Both the position numbers and the translations under genes were made by a program. A DNA stretch of 64,000 nt from Gammaproteobacteria bacterium UBA5078 (lineage in GTDB: Bacteria; Pseudomonadota; Gammaproteobacteria; Pseudomonadales; Pseudohongiellaceae). The stretch is taken from NCBI GenBank assembly GCA_002416505.1, contig DIAM01000020.1, positions 161,077 through 225,076 on the forward strand. The letters run 5' to 3'. Below, piece after piece: positions 18,553 through 27,823 of the stretch (position 1 is its first letter; every line of letters begins with the position of its first letter). The notes under the pieces are model-generated. The model searched no databases and was not told the DNA's origin. It saw nothing but the letters and a program-made list of their open reading frames with translations.

Positions 18553-19179
18553 TTAGCGTACAAAGTCGCCAAACTCCCAAACCTGTTCACGAATAGTCCC
18601 TCGCGGATAAATGAACGTGCCCGGACCATGCTTGTCATTAGCAAAGAACTCACCGACGTACTTCTGACCGTCTGGCCAACGGTAAGTTCCCCGGCCTTGG
18701 TAGAGGTCATTGACGAAATCGCCCGTATAATTCTCGACGTTCTCAGACAGCCATTGCTCCGAATATTTATTCTCCTTCCAATCTGTAACCCCGAAGAAGT
18801 AGGAGCCACGGCCCTCGCGCTTGTCGTTCTTCCACATCCCTATGTAGAGTTTATCTTTGCCGTTGAAATAGGTGCCGCGCCCACTGCGCACGCCCATATC
18901 CCAGTTGCCATCGTAATAGGCCCGTTCGGTGCGCGATATCATCTCGGTGAGTTTGCCGAAGCCATTGTATTTGCCGTCTTTGAAATTACCGCGATAGGTA
19001 TTGGTGCCTATGTTGGTTTTCATCTCCAAGGTGCCATAGCCGTCAACGCAATCGCCGAAGATGCACTCGCGGCTAAGCTCTTTCAGCTCGACCGGGGCTC
19101 TGAGGGAGTCTGCCGCTAGTGCCCCGTTAGCTAGGAGCATCGACAGCAAAAGCGTTAATAAAGTACTGCTAATTTTCAT
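18553..19179 (-). CDS. Secreted MORN-repeat protein
   Basis: The protein has 208 residues from the ATG at 19179, which has GGAGGG seven bases upstream. A signal peptide (MKISSTLLTLLLSMLLANGALA) is followed by several MORN-type repeats: YRGNFKDGKYNGFGKL, YDGNWDMGVRSGRGTY, YIGMWKNDKREGRGSY, YTGDFVNDLYQGRGTY and YVGEFFANDKHGPGTF. A Cys pair (ECIFGDC) precedes them. Likely periplasmic, with a structural or binding role; function unknown. Confidence 0.86.
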   Translation of the reverse strand: MKISSTLLTLLLSMLLANGALAADSLRAPVELKELSRECIFGDCVDGYGTLEMKTNIGTNTYRGNFKDGKYNGFGKLTEMISRTERAYYDGNWDMGVRSGRGTYFNGKDKLYIGMWKNDKREGRGSYFFGVTDWKENKYSEQWLSENVENYTGDFVNDLYQGRGTYRWPDGQKYVGEFFANDKHGPGTFIYPRGTIREQVWEFGDFVR

Positions 19180-19274
19180 GTTCAGACCCTCCAATGTGCG
19201 TCCTTGTACCACATCTATGTGGTCATATTATGACACTTTCAATCGCCTCTGGTTCTATCTAGTCAGATGCCGAC

Positions 19275-21926
19275 TTAACCGATATGGCGCAATACCGTGA
19301 GTGGGCTGGTATTGACCACGCGACGCGTCGCCATTACCCCTAGGAGCCCTATCACCACCATGCCCAGCAACGGGCCCGCGATCCACACCCAATAGTGCAG
19401 GGCAAATTCCTGCTGGAACACCTCGCGCTGTAGGTAGTAAAGACTGCCCTCCGCCCCCAGTGTCGCGATGATCCCCGCGATGAGACCGATGCTGGCGAAT
19501 TCGATTAACAGGCTAGTAAGAATCAGGCGTCTGCCGGCGCCAAGCGTGCGCAGGATGGCGTTCTCTCGGAAGCGTTCATCGAGGGTGGCCGTCACACAGG
19601 CCAATAACACCAGAGAGCCGCAAGCTAACACGAGGAAGGCGATCAACTCGATTGCCGAAGTCACCTGCGCGATGATGTTCTGGATCTGCTCGATCAACGC
19701 GTCGATCTCGATCACGACGATAGTCGGGTATAGGCGCAGAAGGCCATTGATCAGGGCCTTCTGCTCCTGCTCCATTAGGGCTGTCGACAGGTAGGTGCCC
19801 CCCAAATCGTCGAGACTGCCGGGCGAGAAAATGATGAAAAAATTGGGCTGCATATTGTCCCAGCGTACGCTGCGCAGGCTCTGCACCGTTGCCTCGCGCA
19901 ACTGCCCCTGGCCCACATCGAATTCGATCACATCGCCCAGCTTCGCGTTGAGACGATCGGCATAATCCTGGTCGAGAGAGACGAAGCCTGGCGTGGGATT
20001 GTCGCCCCACCAAGTTCCCGCAACGATCTGATTGTCGTTGGGAAGCCTTGAGGTCCAAGTGATCTGCCTAGTGCTCACACGCTGCGGAGCACCATCTCCC
20101 TCATCTTCCTCAGCGGCGACCTCAGGCTCTTCGCTACCGGCACTGCGCTCCGTTAGATTGCTTTGCTCGTTCTCATCAGACCCCCGCAACTGAGGCGTCT
20201 CACCATTGATGCGAGTAACCCCCGCACTCATCATCGGGAAGAATTGATTAGGCTCTACCCCATTGCTGCGAAAGAACTCTTCGATGCCAGCCACTTGGCT
20301 CTGCGTGACGTTCATCAAGAAATGATTGGGCGTGTTCTCGGGCAATTGCGCCTGCCAGTCGCGGATGAGATCGGTGCGCAGCAGTGTGAGAATCAATAAA
20401 GACATAATGGTGAGGGAGAACACCAAGACCTGTAGCACGTTCTGTTTACGACGCCGGCGCGTGGCCGACATCGCCAGCTTCCAGGCACTACCGGCCTTCA
20501 TGCCGACACTGGTACTAGAGCGCAGTAGAAGCCAAGAAAGACCGGAGAGAAGCGCAACTACACCCAATACCGTCAACACTAGGATGCTCGTGAGCAACAA
20601 GTCTTGGCTGTACCACAGGATTAGCACTAGGGAGCCGGCTAAGCCGATGCCATAGGGAAGTTTCGCGCTCAGGGTATTGTCGTCTAGATCTTTACGTAGC
20701 ACCCGCAATGGGGATGTCTTGCGCAGCGCTAAGAGCGGCGGCAAGGCGAAGGAGAGCAGACAGATGATCGCAGTCATCGAGCCGATCACATAGGGAGTGA
20801 AACCGGCCGGTGGCAGATTGACGGAGATCACAGCGCTGAGCGCGCGCAGGATGAGGGCATGAATCCCCCAGCCTAGTATGGAGCCCAGCACGATCGAGAC
20901 TAATACCAGCACCACTTGGATACTCATGTATAGGGACATGATCTGACCAGAGGTGCAGCCCAGAGTCTTCAGTATGGCTACATAGTCAAAGTGCCGTTCG
21001 CTATAGCGTCTGGCGGTAAGGGCGATCGCCACACCGGCGAGCAGGACCGCGAACAGGCTGCCCAACAATAAGAAACTCTCGGCCTTGTTCAAGGCATCGG
21101 CAACCTCGGCCGACTCGTCACGCACGTCGCGCAAACGGAACTCGCCATTGGTGCGGCTGTCCAGCCATTGTGCATAGCCTTCGAGGTCATCGCCATCTCC
21201 TGCGAACAGGTAACGGTAGCTGACTCGGCTACCCACCTGAATGACCGCCGTGGCTGGCACGTCTGCGGTATTGAGCATCAGGCGCGGGCCGGCATTGTCC
21301 ATCATGCCGCCCTGCTGTCTATCGGGCTCGGTAATAATCACCTTGGTGATGGTGAGCTCGGCATTGCCGACGAAGACCGAGTCGCCAACCTCTACACCCA
21401 AGGCGGGCATGACGCGAGACTCTACCCAGACCTCACCAGCGGCTGGACCGCCCGCAATGGGCGCGCCCTGCCCGAAGGGGCGATCCGCGACGATCATCTG
21501 TCCACGCAGTGGATAGGCATCGCTAACCGCTTTAGCCGAAACAAGGACATTGCCGCTGTCGGAGAACACCATAGAGCCGAAGGCCAGCGTCTGTGCGGTC
21601 TCTAGATTGCGCCTGCGGGCCTCTTCGATCCACTCCGCAGGGGCTTCGTCGCGGCCACTAAGCACGCGATCCGCGGCCAACATATTGGCAGACTCAGACA
21701 GAAGCGCCTGCTCCAAACGGTCGGTAAACAATGCGATGCCGGTAACCGAGGTTACTGCCATGACCAGCGCGAGGAAGAGCAATCGCAACTCGCCGCCCTG
21801 CCAGTCTCGCCACAGTAGGCGCAGAGAGAGTCGAGCGAGAGTCGTCAATGTCATCGGGTCAGCTTGCACGCTAGGGCGCTTGCTAATGGGAGCACCCGAG
21901 GCAACGCCTTGCGCTGTACTAGTCAT
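19275..21926 (-). CDS. ABC transporter permease, FtsX/YbbP family
   Basis: An 883-residue membrane protein with the YbbP layout: an N-terminal helix (LLFLALVMAVTSVTGIALF), a large periplasmic domain, a first FtsX block (VAILKTLGCTSGQIMSLYM), a middle helix group, a second long periplasmic domain with an acidic insert (EPEVAAEEDEGDGAPQ), and a last FtsX block (FRENAILRTLGAGRRLI). It overlaps its ATPase gene by 8 bp. The pair probably forms a mechanotransmission-type exporter acting on the envelope; the substrate is unknown. Confidence 0.92.
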   Translation of the reverse strand: MTSTAQGVASGAPISKRPSVQADPMTLTTLARLSLRLLWRDWQGGELRLLFLALVMAVTSVTGIALFTDRLEQALLSESANMLAADRVLSGRDEAPAEWIEEARRRNLETAQTLAFGSMVFSDSGNVLVSAKAVSDAYPLRGQMIVADRPFGQGAPIAGGPAAGEVWVESRVMPALGVEVGDSVFVGNAELTITKVIITEPDRQQGGMMDNAGPRLMLNTADVPATAVIQVGSRVSYRYLFAGDGDDLEGYAQWLDSRTNGEFRLRDVRDESAEVADALNKAESFLLLGSLFAVLLAGVAIALTARRYSERHFDYVAILKTLGCTSGQIMSLYMSIQVVLVLVSIVLGSILGWGIHALILRALSAVISVNLPPAGFTPYVIGSMTAIICLLSFALPPLLALRKTSPLRVLRKDLDDNTLSAKLPYGIGLAGSLVLILWYSQDLLLTSILVLTVLGVVALLSGLSWLLLRSSTSVGMKAGSAWKLAMSATRRRRKQNVLQVLVFSLTIMSLLILTLLRTDLIRDWQAQLPENTPNHFLMNVTQSQVAGIEEFFRSNGVEPNQFFPMMSAGVTRINGETPQLRGSDENEQSNLTERSAGSEEPEVAAEEDEGDGAPQRVSTRQITWTSRLPNDNQIVAGTWWGDNPTPGFVSLDQDYADRLNAKLGDVIEFDVGQGQLREATVQSLRSVRWDNMQPNFFIIFSPGSLDDLGGTYLSTALMEQEQKALINGLLRLYPTIVVIEIDALIEQIQNIIAQVTSAIELIAFLVLACGSLVLLACVTATLDERFRENAILRTLGAGRRLILTSLLIEFASIGLIAGIIATLGAEGSLYYLQREVFQQEFALHYWVWIAGPLLGMVVIGLLGVMATRRVVNTSPLTVLRHIG

Positions 21927-22635
21927 GAGCAGCCCCTTCTAGGGCGGCCTGTGGGGCAGTCTCAGCGTTGACCTCATCGCTGACGATCTCGCCGGCGACC
22001 AGACGCACGGTGCGATGGCACTGCTTGGCGAGGCGTTCGTCATGGGTTACCAGCACGAGAGTGGTGGCATATTCTTTATTGAGGGAGAACAGTAGTTCGA
22101 TGACCTTCGAACCCGTTGCGCTGTCGAGATTGCCCGTGGGCTCATCTGCAAACAGAATTTGTGCTTCGGAGGCGAAGGCACGAGCGATCGCCACACGCTG
22201 CTGCTCGCCGCCCGAGAGTTGGTTGGGGTAATGATGACTGCGCTCGCCTAGGCCTACACGCTCGAGCAATAGGGTTGCCTTCTCACGGGCACGCTCGTCG
22301 TTCTTCAGCTCGATCGGTAGCATCACGTTCTCGAGAGCCGTGAGACTCGGCAGCAGCTGAAAGGATTGAAACACGAAACCCACGAGCTGGCCGCGCAGCA
22401 TCGCGCGCTGCTCCTCATCGAGCTCACTGAGGCGGTGACCGTCTAGTATGACGTCGCCAGAGCTCGAGGTGTCTAGGCCCGCCATAAGGCCCAACAGGGT
22501 CGATTTTCCGGAACCCGAGGCACCGACAATGGCGACCGTCTCTGCCTTGTTTACCGCCAGAGAAACGCCCTTAAGGATGACGAGCTCACCCTCACTGGTT
22601 TGCACCCGTTTAGTGAGATTTTCGATTTTGATCAT
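21919..22635 (-). CDS. ABC transporter ATPase, YbbA/LolD family
   Basis: About 238 residues from the ATG at 22635; an ATG at 22653 would add six residues. The ATPase motifs are intact: Walker A GASGSGKST, signature LSGGEQQRVAIARA, Walker B ILFADEPTGNLD and the switch His in VTHD. It pairs with the downstream FtsX-type permease. The ybbA-ybbP pair divergent from tesA is the same arrangement as in E. coli. Confidence 0.94.
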   Translation of the reverse strand: MIKIENLTKRVQTSEGELVILKGVSLAVNKAETVAIVGASGSGKSTLLGLMAGLDTSSSGDVILDGHRLSELDEEQRAMLRGQLVGFVFQSFQLLPSLTALENVMLPIELKNDERAREKATLLLERVGLGERSHHYPNQLSGGEQQRVAIARAFASEAQILFADEPTGNLDSATGSKVIELLFSLNKEYATTLVLVTHDERLAKQCHRTVRLVAGEIVSDEVNAETAPQAALEGAAHD

Positions 22636-22887
22636 AGGAAGCAGCCTTGCCATGCGTAAGCGAAAGTGGTCTTGAATCGCTTTTAATACGTAATGATGAG
22701 TGAAATTGGTTCAATCTTGCTGCCTATTAATGGCGCACGACTGACAAGACCGCGACTTTAGCGCAAACCTGTCCCGCGAGTCGAACGTTCCACCCGATGA
22801 TACGGGCCAACGAACGCATGGGATTGAATAAGGGCTAGGGAAGCATTACATTGAATACAGATACTAAACGAGGCATTGTAAGCTTTC

Positions 22888-23550
22888 ATGAGACGTAAAT
22901 CCCGAGAACTTCGTAGCCTGCTAGCCATTGTGTGCGTGTGCAGCATGGCCCTATTTGGCCTGCCAACATACGCACAGCAGGACGGCCCTACACTACTCGT
23001 ATTCGGCGACAGCTTGAGTGCCGGCTACCGCATGCCTATTGAGGATGGCTGGGTCAACTTACTGGACGGCAGACTCAAGATGCTCGGCAGCGATTACAAG
23101 GTAGTGAACGCCAGCGTGAGCGGCGAGACAACCGATGGCGGGCTGTCGCGCCTGCCCGCGGCGCTGGCACTGCACAAACCCTCTGTCGTAATTCTGGAGC
23201 TGGGTGGCAACGATGGCCTAAGGGGCCTGCCTGTGGCCAATATCAAACAGAACTTGATCGAGATGGTGCAAAAGAGCCAGGCCGCGGGGGCCACAGTGAT
23301 ATTGGCTGGCATTCAGATTCCGCCCAATTATGGGCCGCGCTATACCGAGCCCTTCACCCAGCAATTCGAAGAGATCGCCGAATCGATGGACTTGCCCTTC
23401 ATCCCCTTCCTCATCGATGGCATCGCACAGCAAGCAGAGCTGATGCAAGACGATGGCATCCATCCGAAAGCCGAAGCTCAGGCCATGGTGCTGGAGAATG
23501 TCTGGCCGGTGCTCGAGTCGGTACTCAATGCCGAATCCCCGCAGAGCTAA
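22888..23550 (+). CDS. tesA: Arylesterase / acyl-CoA thioesterase I, SGNH hydrolase
   Basis: The 220-residue periplasmic enzyme has a signal peptide ending near PTYAQ. The SGNH blocks are all present: VFGDSLSAGY (Ser42), Gly in NASVSGETTDGG, Asn in LELGGNDGLRG, and DGIHPKAEAQ with the catalytic Asp and His. It hydrolyses thioesters, esters and lysophospholipids. It stands divergent from the YbbA/YbbP pair across 234-252 bp, which should hold both promoters, though I could not pick confident hexamers. Confidence 0.94.
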   Translation: MRRKSRELRSLLAIVCVCSMALFGLPTYAQQDGPTLLVFGDSLSAGYRMPIEDGWVNLLDGRLKMLGSDYKVVNASVSGETTDGGLSRLPAALALHKPSVVILELGGNDGLRGLPVANIKQNLIEMVQKSQAAGATVILAGIQIPPNYGPRYTEPFTQQFEEIAESMDLPFIPFLIDGIAQQAELMQDDGIHPKAEAQAMVLENVWPVLESVLNAESPQS

Positions 23551-23582
23551 AGCCCTAATTCTAGACCCGTTAAACACCACGG

Positions 23583-23632
23583 AATGTGGGAGCGCCTACC
23601 CTCGCTAGAGGGGGCAAGCTCGCTCCCACATT
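23583..23632. repeat. Perfect 12-bp inverted repeat with nested hairpin (REP-like or terminator)
   Basis: AATGTGGGAGCG (23583-23594) is the exact reverse complement of CGCTCCCACATT (23621-23632). Inside, CCCTC-GCTA-GAGGG (23599-23612) makes a second hairpin. It sits between tesA and a convergent gene, where it could end transcription both ways. There is no T-run, so a REP-type element is at least as likely. The GTGGGAGCG arm resembles REP sequences common in pseudomonads. Confidence 0.85.
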
Positions 23633-23642
23633 AACTCCGACT

Positions 23643-24266
23643 CTATTTGTAGTGATTCCGACGCCCACGGTCATCGTGACTATTGCGGCCTCGGGAATTA
23701 TGACGATCCACATAGCGATCATCGTAGCGCTTTACCGAACGCGAAGACTTAAAACTGCGCCTGTCGTGACTATCGAAAGACAGCCCGAAAGGCTTGTAAC
23801 TGCGCGAAGGCGCGGACTTATAGATGATCACTCGCTCGGGCTCGCGATAACCTCTACCCCAAGAGCTGGAGTAACGGATATAGCCCGAGTCCAGCCCGCG
23901 ATAAGTCGTCGTGATGCCGATGTAACTTCGATTAATGTGGCGGTGCTGCGCCCCGAAACTGGACTGCCGATAGCGCCGATCGAAGCTTCCGAAATGATTC
24001 GAGAGCGTGCGGTAACTAGTCTGCACATAGCCGTGATCGTGGCGCCCATCTACTGCATCTCGAAAACGACTCGCCTCACGTGCTAGCTGCTCCGCCTCGC
24101 GGCGCAGCGATGAGTGTTGCCCGCTGTAGCGTAACTCCCGCGCGATCTCATAGCTGAGGGCCTCCAACTCGCTGGCCTGACGAACTAAGTAGGGATCGGA
24201 AGCATTCGCCTGCATCGACAGCAGGGCGAGGCCCAGTGCTAGGGCGATAGATTTGATTATTGTCAT
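23643..24266 (-). CDS. Secreted basic protein with Arg/Ser/His-rich tail, unknown function
   Basis: The 207-residue protein has a signal peptide (MTIIKSIALALGLALLSMQANA), a helical section with LEALSYEIARELRYSG and SLRREAEQLAREASRFRDAV, a central region that looks structured (HINRSYIGITTTYRGLDSGY), and an Arg, Ser, Tyr, His and Asp-rich tail. AAGGAG lies seven bases before the ATG. The tail is low complexity and probably disordered; it could bind polyanions or metals, but that is a guess. No family recognised. Confidence 0.7.
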   Translation of the reverse strand: MTIIKSIALALGLALLSMQANASDPYLVRQASELEALSYEIARELRYSGQHSSLRREAEQLAREASRFRDAVDGRHDHGYVQTSYRTLSNHFGSFDRRYRQSSFGAQHRHINRSYIGITTTYRGLDSGYIRYSSSWGRGYREPERVIIYKSAPSRSYKPFGLSFDSHDRRSFKSSRSVKRYDDRYVDRHNSRGRNSHDDRGRRNHYK

Positions 24267-24415
24267 GCTAGGACTCCTTAAGTGGCCGCCCCTGTGTGCA
24301 GGGAGACCTCTTTCTCCAGAAGGCTTGATTGCCTGCCGAACTTATAGTCTATGCATGCCAACTGAACTTGAACTGAATGAAGCCCCCTAAGTGTCCCAGA
24401 GGCGCCCTGACTCTC

Positions 24416-25150
24416 CTATGAAGCCTCACCGGTAATGAGCAGATATTGTCGGATGACGCTTGCGAGCCCCTGCTCTAGCGACTCAACCACCAGGGCGTGA
24501 CCGATCGACACCTCGCTGATGCCGGGTATCTGTAGGAAGCGCGGCAGGTTCTGTAGGTCTAAGTCGTGCCCGGCATTGAGACCGATCTGCAGCTCTCGCG
24601 CCCGCGCAGCCGTGGCCTCGTATTGAGCAATAACGGTTTCCTGCGCGGTGCTGCCGAATGCATTGGCGTAGGCCTCGGTGTACAGCTCGATGCGATCGGC
24701 GCCTACACGGCTAACACTATCCACCAGCTTGGGGTTGGGATCTAGGAACAGGCTGCTGCGTACGCCGCAACGACGCAGCTCGCTCAGCACTTGCTTGAGA
24801 AAAACCTCATGTTTTGGCACATCCCAGCCATGGTCCGAAGTCAATTGATCTGGCGCGTCGGGAACCAGCGTGCATTGCGCCGGCCGCACCCGTGCGATGA
24901 GCGCGAGAAACTCTGGCGAGGGGTAGCCCTCGATATTGAATTCGACCTCGGGGTAGTCTCGTAATAGGGCCGTGAGTTCCACTACATCCTGCCGCGTCAC
25001 GTGGCGCTCGTCCTGACGCGGATGCACGGTGATACCCTTGACTCCCATATCCAGAATCTTGCGCGTGAACGCGATCAGATCGGGGAAATTGCGTCCACGG
25101 GAATTGCGCAGCAAGGCAATTTTATTGACGTTTACACTCAGTATAGTCAT
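24416..25150 (-). CDS. pdxJ: Pyridoxine 5'-phosphate synthase
   Basis: The 244-residue TIM barrel begins MTILSVNVNKIALLRNSRG from the ATG at 25150, with GGAG just upstream; this matches the family N-terminus better than the longer frame. Motifs include GITVHPRQDERH, FNIEGYPSPEF, CTLVPD and GLNAGHDLDLQN. It condenses 1-deoxyxylulose 5-phosphate with 3-amino-2-oxopropyl phosphate to PNP, which PdxH then oxidises. Confidence 0.96.
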   Translation of the reverse strand: MTILSVNVNKIALLRNSRGRNFPDLIAFTRKILDMGVKGITVHPRQDERHVTRQDVVELTALLRDYPEVEFNIEGYPSPEFLALIARVRPAQCTLVPDAPDQLTSDHGWDVPKHEVFLKQVLSELRRCGVRSSLFLDPNPKLVDSVSRVGADRIELYTEAYANAFGSTAQETVIAQYEATAARARELQIGLNAGHDLDLQNLPRFLQIPGISEVSIGHALVVESLEQGLASVIRQYLLITGEAS

Positions 25151-25188
25151 AACACTCCGGTCCAACGATACGCCGCGGCGCCTTATAG

Positions 25189-25980
25189 TCAATCTTCGTT
25201 TTCTTCTTCAGAACCCGGCTTCAAAAAACCGTGCACGATGCGATAGAAAGTCTGCGGTTTCTCCGCGTGCAGCCAATGCCCGGTATGCATGATCACCTTG
25301 GTAGTGGCGTTGGGAAAGCGCGCGAGGATCGCCTCGCGATGCTTCTCTTGTATATAATTCGATAAGGCGCCTTTTACGAATAGCGTGGGCCCCTCGAACA
25401 CGCCATCGCTCGCCGGCGCCTCGCGCAGCCTGTCGTAATTTTTACTCAGAACGGGAAGATTAATGCGCCAACTAAAATCGTCCTCTTTACTACGCACTAG
25501 ATTAGTTAGCAGGAACTGACGCACCAATTCGTCGGGCACGTACTCCGCCAGAATCTTATCGGCGTCATTGCGACTCGCGATGCCATTGAGGTCAATCGCA
25601 TCCAAGCCATCGAGAATACTGTCATGCTGCCCTCTATAGTGCACCGGTGCGATATCCGCCACTACGAGCCTATCGATGCGCTGCGGCGCGCTAAGCGCTA
25701 CCTGCATTGCTGTCTTGCCGCCCATGGAGTGCCCCAACAGATGGCTGCGCTCGATGCCGTGATCGTCCATGAACTCGAGTACGTCTTGGGCCATCACCGT
25801 GTAGTTCATATCATCGCTGTGAGGAGAACCGCCATGATTGCGCAGATCGAGCCCGTACACGGAAAAATCTGTGGCGAGTTGACGTGACTGGCCAGCCCAA
25901 TTGCTAAGGCTGCCGAACAGGCCATGCAGAATTATCAGGGGCTCGCCGTTGTCGGAGTATTGTTTGAAGTTTAATTTCAT
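25189..25980 (-). CDS. Alpha/beta-fold esterase (YbfF-like)
   Basis: A 263-residue alpha/beta hydrolase: oxyanion region ILHGLFGSLSNW, nucleophile elbow LLGHSMGGKTAM (Ser), and His in HTGHWLHAEKP. The N-terminal MKLNFKQY and overall pattern match E. coli YbfF, an esterase of uncertain natural substrate. It lies 5 bp downstream of bcp and 38 bp upstream of pdxJ on the same strand, so the three genes may be one transcript. Confidence 0.88.
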   Translation of the reverse strand: MKLNFKQYSDNGEPLIILHGLFGSLSNWAGQSRQLATDFSVYGLDLRNHGGSPHSDDMNYTVMAQDVLEFMDDHGIERSHLLGHSMGGKTAMQVALSAPQRIDRLVVADIAPVHYRGQHDSILDGLDAIDLNGIASRNDADKILAEYVPDELVRQFLLTNLVRSKEDDFSWRINLPVLSKNYDRLREAPASDGVFEGPTLFVKGALSNYIQEKHREAILARFPNATTKVIMHTGHWLHAEKPQTFYRIVHGFLKPGSEEENED

Positions 25981-25985
25981 AAAAC

Positions 25986-26459
25986 TTATAGACCCGCCTT
26001 GATCAGTGCCAACACGTCAGCATGATGAGTCTTGGTCTTCACTTTGTCCATGATGTGCACTAGGCGCCCCTCCTTGTTGATCAGGAAGCTAGTGCGCACG
26101 ATGCCCATGTATTCCCGGCCCATGAATTTCTTTAGATCCCAGACGCCATATTTCTCGGCGATGGCGTGGTCCTCGTCCGAGAGCAGCGTGAAGTTCAGGG
26201 CGTCGCGTTGCGCGAACTTGCTCAGCCTTGCCACCGGGTCAGGGCTTATCGCGAGCACCACGGTATCCAGTTTTGCCAACTCGCTCTTCACGTCTCTCAG
26301 GCCACAGGCCTGCACGGTACATCCCGGTGTCATTGCCTTCGGGTAGAAATACACCAGCACATTGTGCGCTCCTCGAAAGTCCTGCAGCTTAACGGGTTTG
26401 CCGTTCTGGTCTGCCAGTGTAAACGAGGGAGCGAGATTCCCAATCTTGGGGTGGGCCAT
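25986..26459 (-). CDS. bcp: Thioredoxin-dependent thiol peroxidase (BCP-type peroxiredoxin)
   Basis: The protein has 157 residues from the ATG at 26459, with GGAG seven bases upstream. The active site MTPGCTVQACGLRD holds the peroxidatic Cys47 and resolving Cys52 in the CX4C spacing of the atypical 2-Cys BCP group. It reduces peroxides with thioredoxin. It is the second peroxiredoxin in the window and belongs to a different subfamily from the Prx5 at 9.6 kb. Confidence 0.94.
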   Translation of the reverse strand: MAHPKIGNLAPSFTLADQNGKPVKLQDFRGAHNVLVYFYPKAMTPGCTVQACGLRDVKSELAKLDTVVLAISPDPVARLSKFAQRDALNFTLLSDEDHAIAEKYGVWDLKKFMGREYMGIVRTSFLINKEGRLVHIMDKVKTKTHHADVLALIKAGL

Positions 26460-26589
26460 GTGGAGACTCCTGCGTAGTGCTGCGAATGAGGCCACCATTA
26501 TAGCCGGGCCGAGCTCCCTGCGTCATGGCCTTGTGTTAGCAGTACGGTAGTGCTTGGCCGGCGCAGACTCTGTGCTAGAATCGACGGCT

Positions 26590-27300
26590 ATGCGACGTCC
26601 AGTTAACTCCATCGTAGTACTTACCGGCGCGGGCATCTCTGCGGAGTCCGGCATCGACACGTTTCGTGCTAGCGACGGGCTATGGGAAAACCACCGTGTA
26701 GAGGACGTCGCCACCCTCGAGGGCTTCGAGCGCAACCCCCAGCTCGTTCATCATTTCTACAATGCCCGCCGCCGGCAACTATTGAGCGACGCCATTCGCC
26801 CTAACCCAGCCCATAGCGAACTAGCCCGCCTAGAGCACGAGTTTCCTGGTGAGGTCTTAGTCGTGACTCAGAATGTTGACAATCTACACGAAAGAGCCGG
26901 TAGCGGCACCCTGCTGCATATGCATGGGGAATTGTTAAAGGCGCGCTGCTCAGTGAGCAATCTCGTCTTCGATATCCGCGAAGACCTGAGCTTCGACAGC
27001 GAATGCCGCTGCTGCCAAACCCCCGGGAACCTTCGTCCAGACATCGTCTGGTTCGGCGAGATGCCGATGCATATGCCGCGCATCATGAATGCCCTGCAGA
27101 ACTGCGACCTATTCCTATCGATCGGTACCTCGGGCAATGTCTACCCTGCCGCCGGTTTCTATCAGGCCGCGAAGTCTCGCGGCGCCTACACCGTAGAGCT
27201 GAACTTAGACGCGACACAATCCCAGTTCGACGAACACATCTATGGGGCGGCCGCGAGCATCGTGCCGGAGTTCGTCCAAAATCTCTTATCTGGTCGCTAA
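26590..27300 (+). CDS. cobB: NAD-dependent protein deacylase, sirtuin CobB
   Basis: About 236 residues from the ATG at 26590. Sirtuin signatures: [33 protein letters not shown] and the catalytic His in MHGEL (His112). The FYNARRRQ segment keeps Tyr57 and Arg60 in the spacing that lets CobB/SIRT5-type enzymes remove succinyl as well as acetyl groups. The zinc module is reduced to one Cys plus the ECRCC cluster, as in E. coli CobB. It is predicted to reverse lysine acylation of cytoplasmic proteins. Confidence 0.93.
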   Translation: MRRPVNSIVVLTGAGISAESGIDTFRASDGLWENHRVEDVATLEGFERNPQLVHHFYNARRRQLLSDAIRPNPAHSELARLEHEFPGEVLVVTQNVDNLHERAGSGTLLHMHGELLKARCSVSNLVFDIREDLSFDSECRCCQTPGNLRPDIVWFGEMPMHMPRIMNALQNCDLFLSIGTSGNVYPAAGFYQAAKSRGAYTVELNLDATQSQFDEHIYGAAASIVPEFVQNLLSGR

Positions 27301-27301
27301 C

Positions 27302-27697
27302 TCAGTCATCAAGCAGCGCCTCTAACTCCGGCACCACACAGGGCTTGCCCTTGGCGTTCACCGCCGCCACTACGAAGCGGGCATCGAGCACCAACGCGCC
27401 GCTGCCTACTAACTCGATCCGCTGAATAAAAGCCATGCGCAAGCGCGAGACGCGCTCGGTGCGCAGATGCACCATAAAGGCATCGCCGGGGCCTAGAGAG
27501 CGGCGATAGTCGAGTTCCGCTCGGGTCACCATCACATGGATGCCGCTGGCGGTTAGCGCCGCGAAGTCGATCCCGCGGGCCTTTAAGAAGAGGTGACGCG
27601 CGTGCTCAAGATAATTCTGATACACCGCATTATTGACTCGGGCCTGTAGGTCGCACTCGTAGTCGCGCACGCCCATCTGGACTGTAAACTCTGGCAT
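27302..27697 (-). CDS. Acyl-CoA thioesterase, 4HBT hotdog fold
   Basis: The 131-residue protein has the YbgC/4HBT pattern RDYECDLQARVNNAVYQNYLEHAR, with the catalytic Asp16 where the family has it, and AELDYRRSLGPGDAF in the second strand. It should cleave small or medium acyl-CoA thioesters. It ends one base after the convergent cobB stop. Substrate unknown. Confidence 0.88.
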   Translation of the reverse strand: MPEFTVQMGVRDYECDLQARVNNAVYQNYLEHARHLFLKARGIDFAALTASGIHVMVTRAELDYRRSLGPGDAFMVHLRTERVSRLRMAFIQRIELVGSGALVLDARFVVAAVNAKGKPCVVPELEALLDD

Positions 27698-27823
27698 ATC
27701 TCGTAGACCCTATCTTGGCTCAATGCGCACTAGCATAACATCTTGCGCATTGGCGCTGGTCGCTCGCGCGGAATTTGCTTAGACTCCTAGACCTTGCCTC
27801 GTACTAAGCATTCAAGGATTTCC

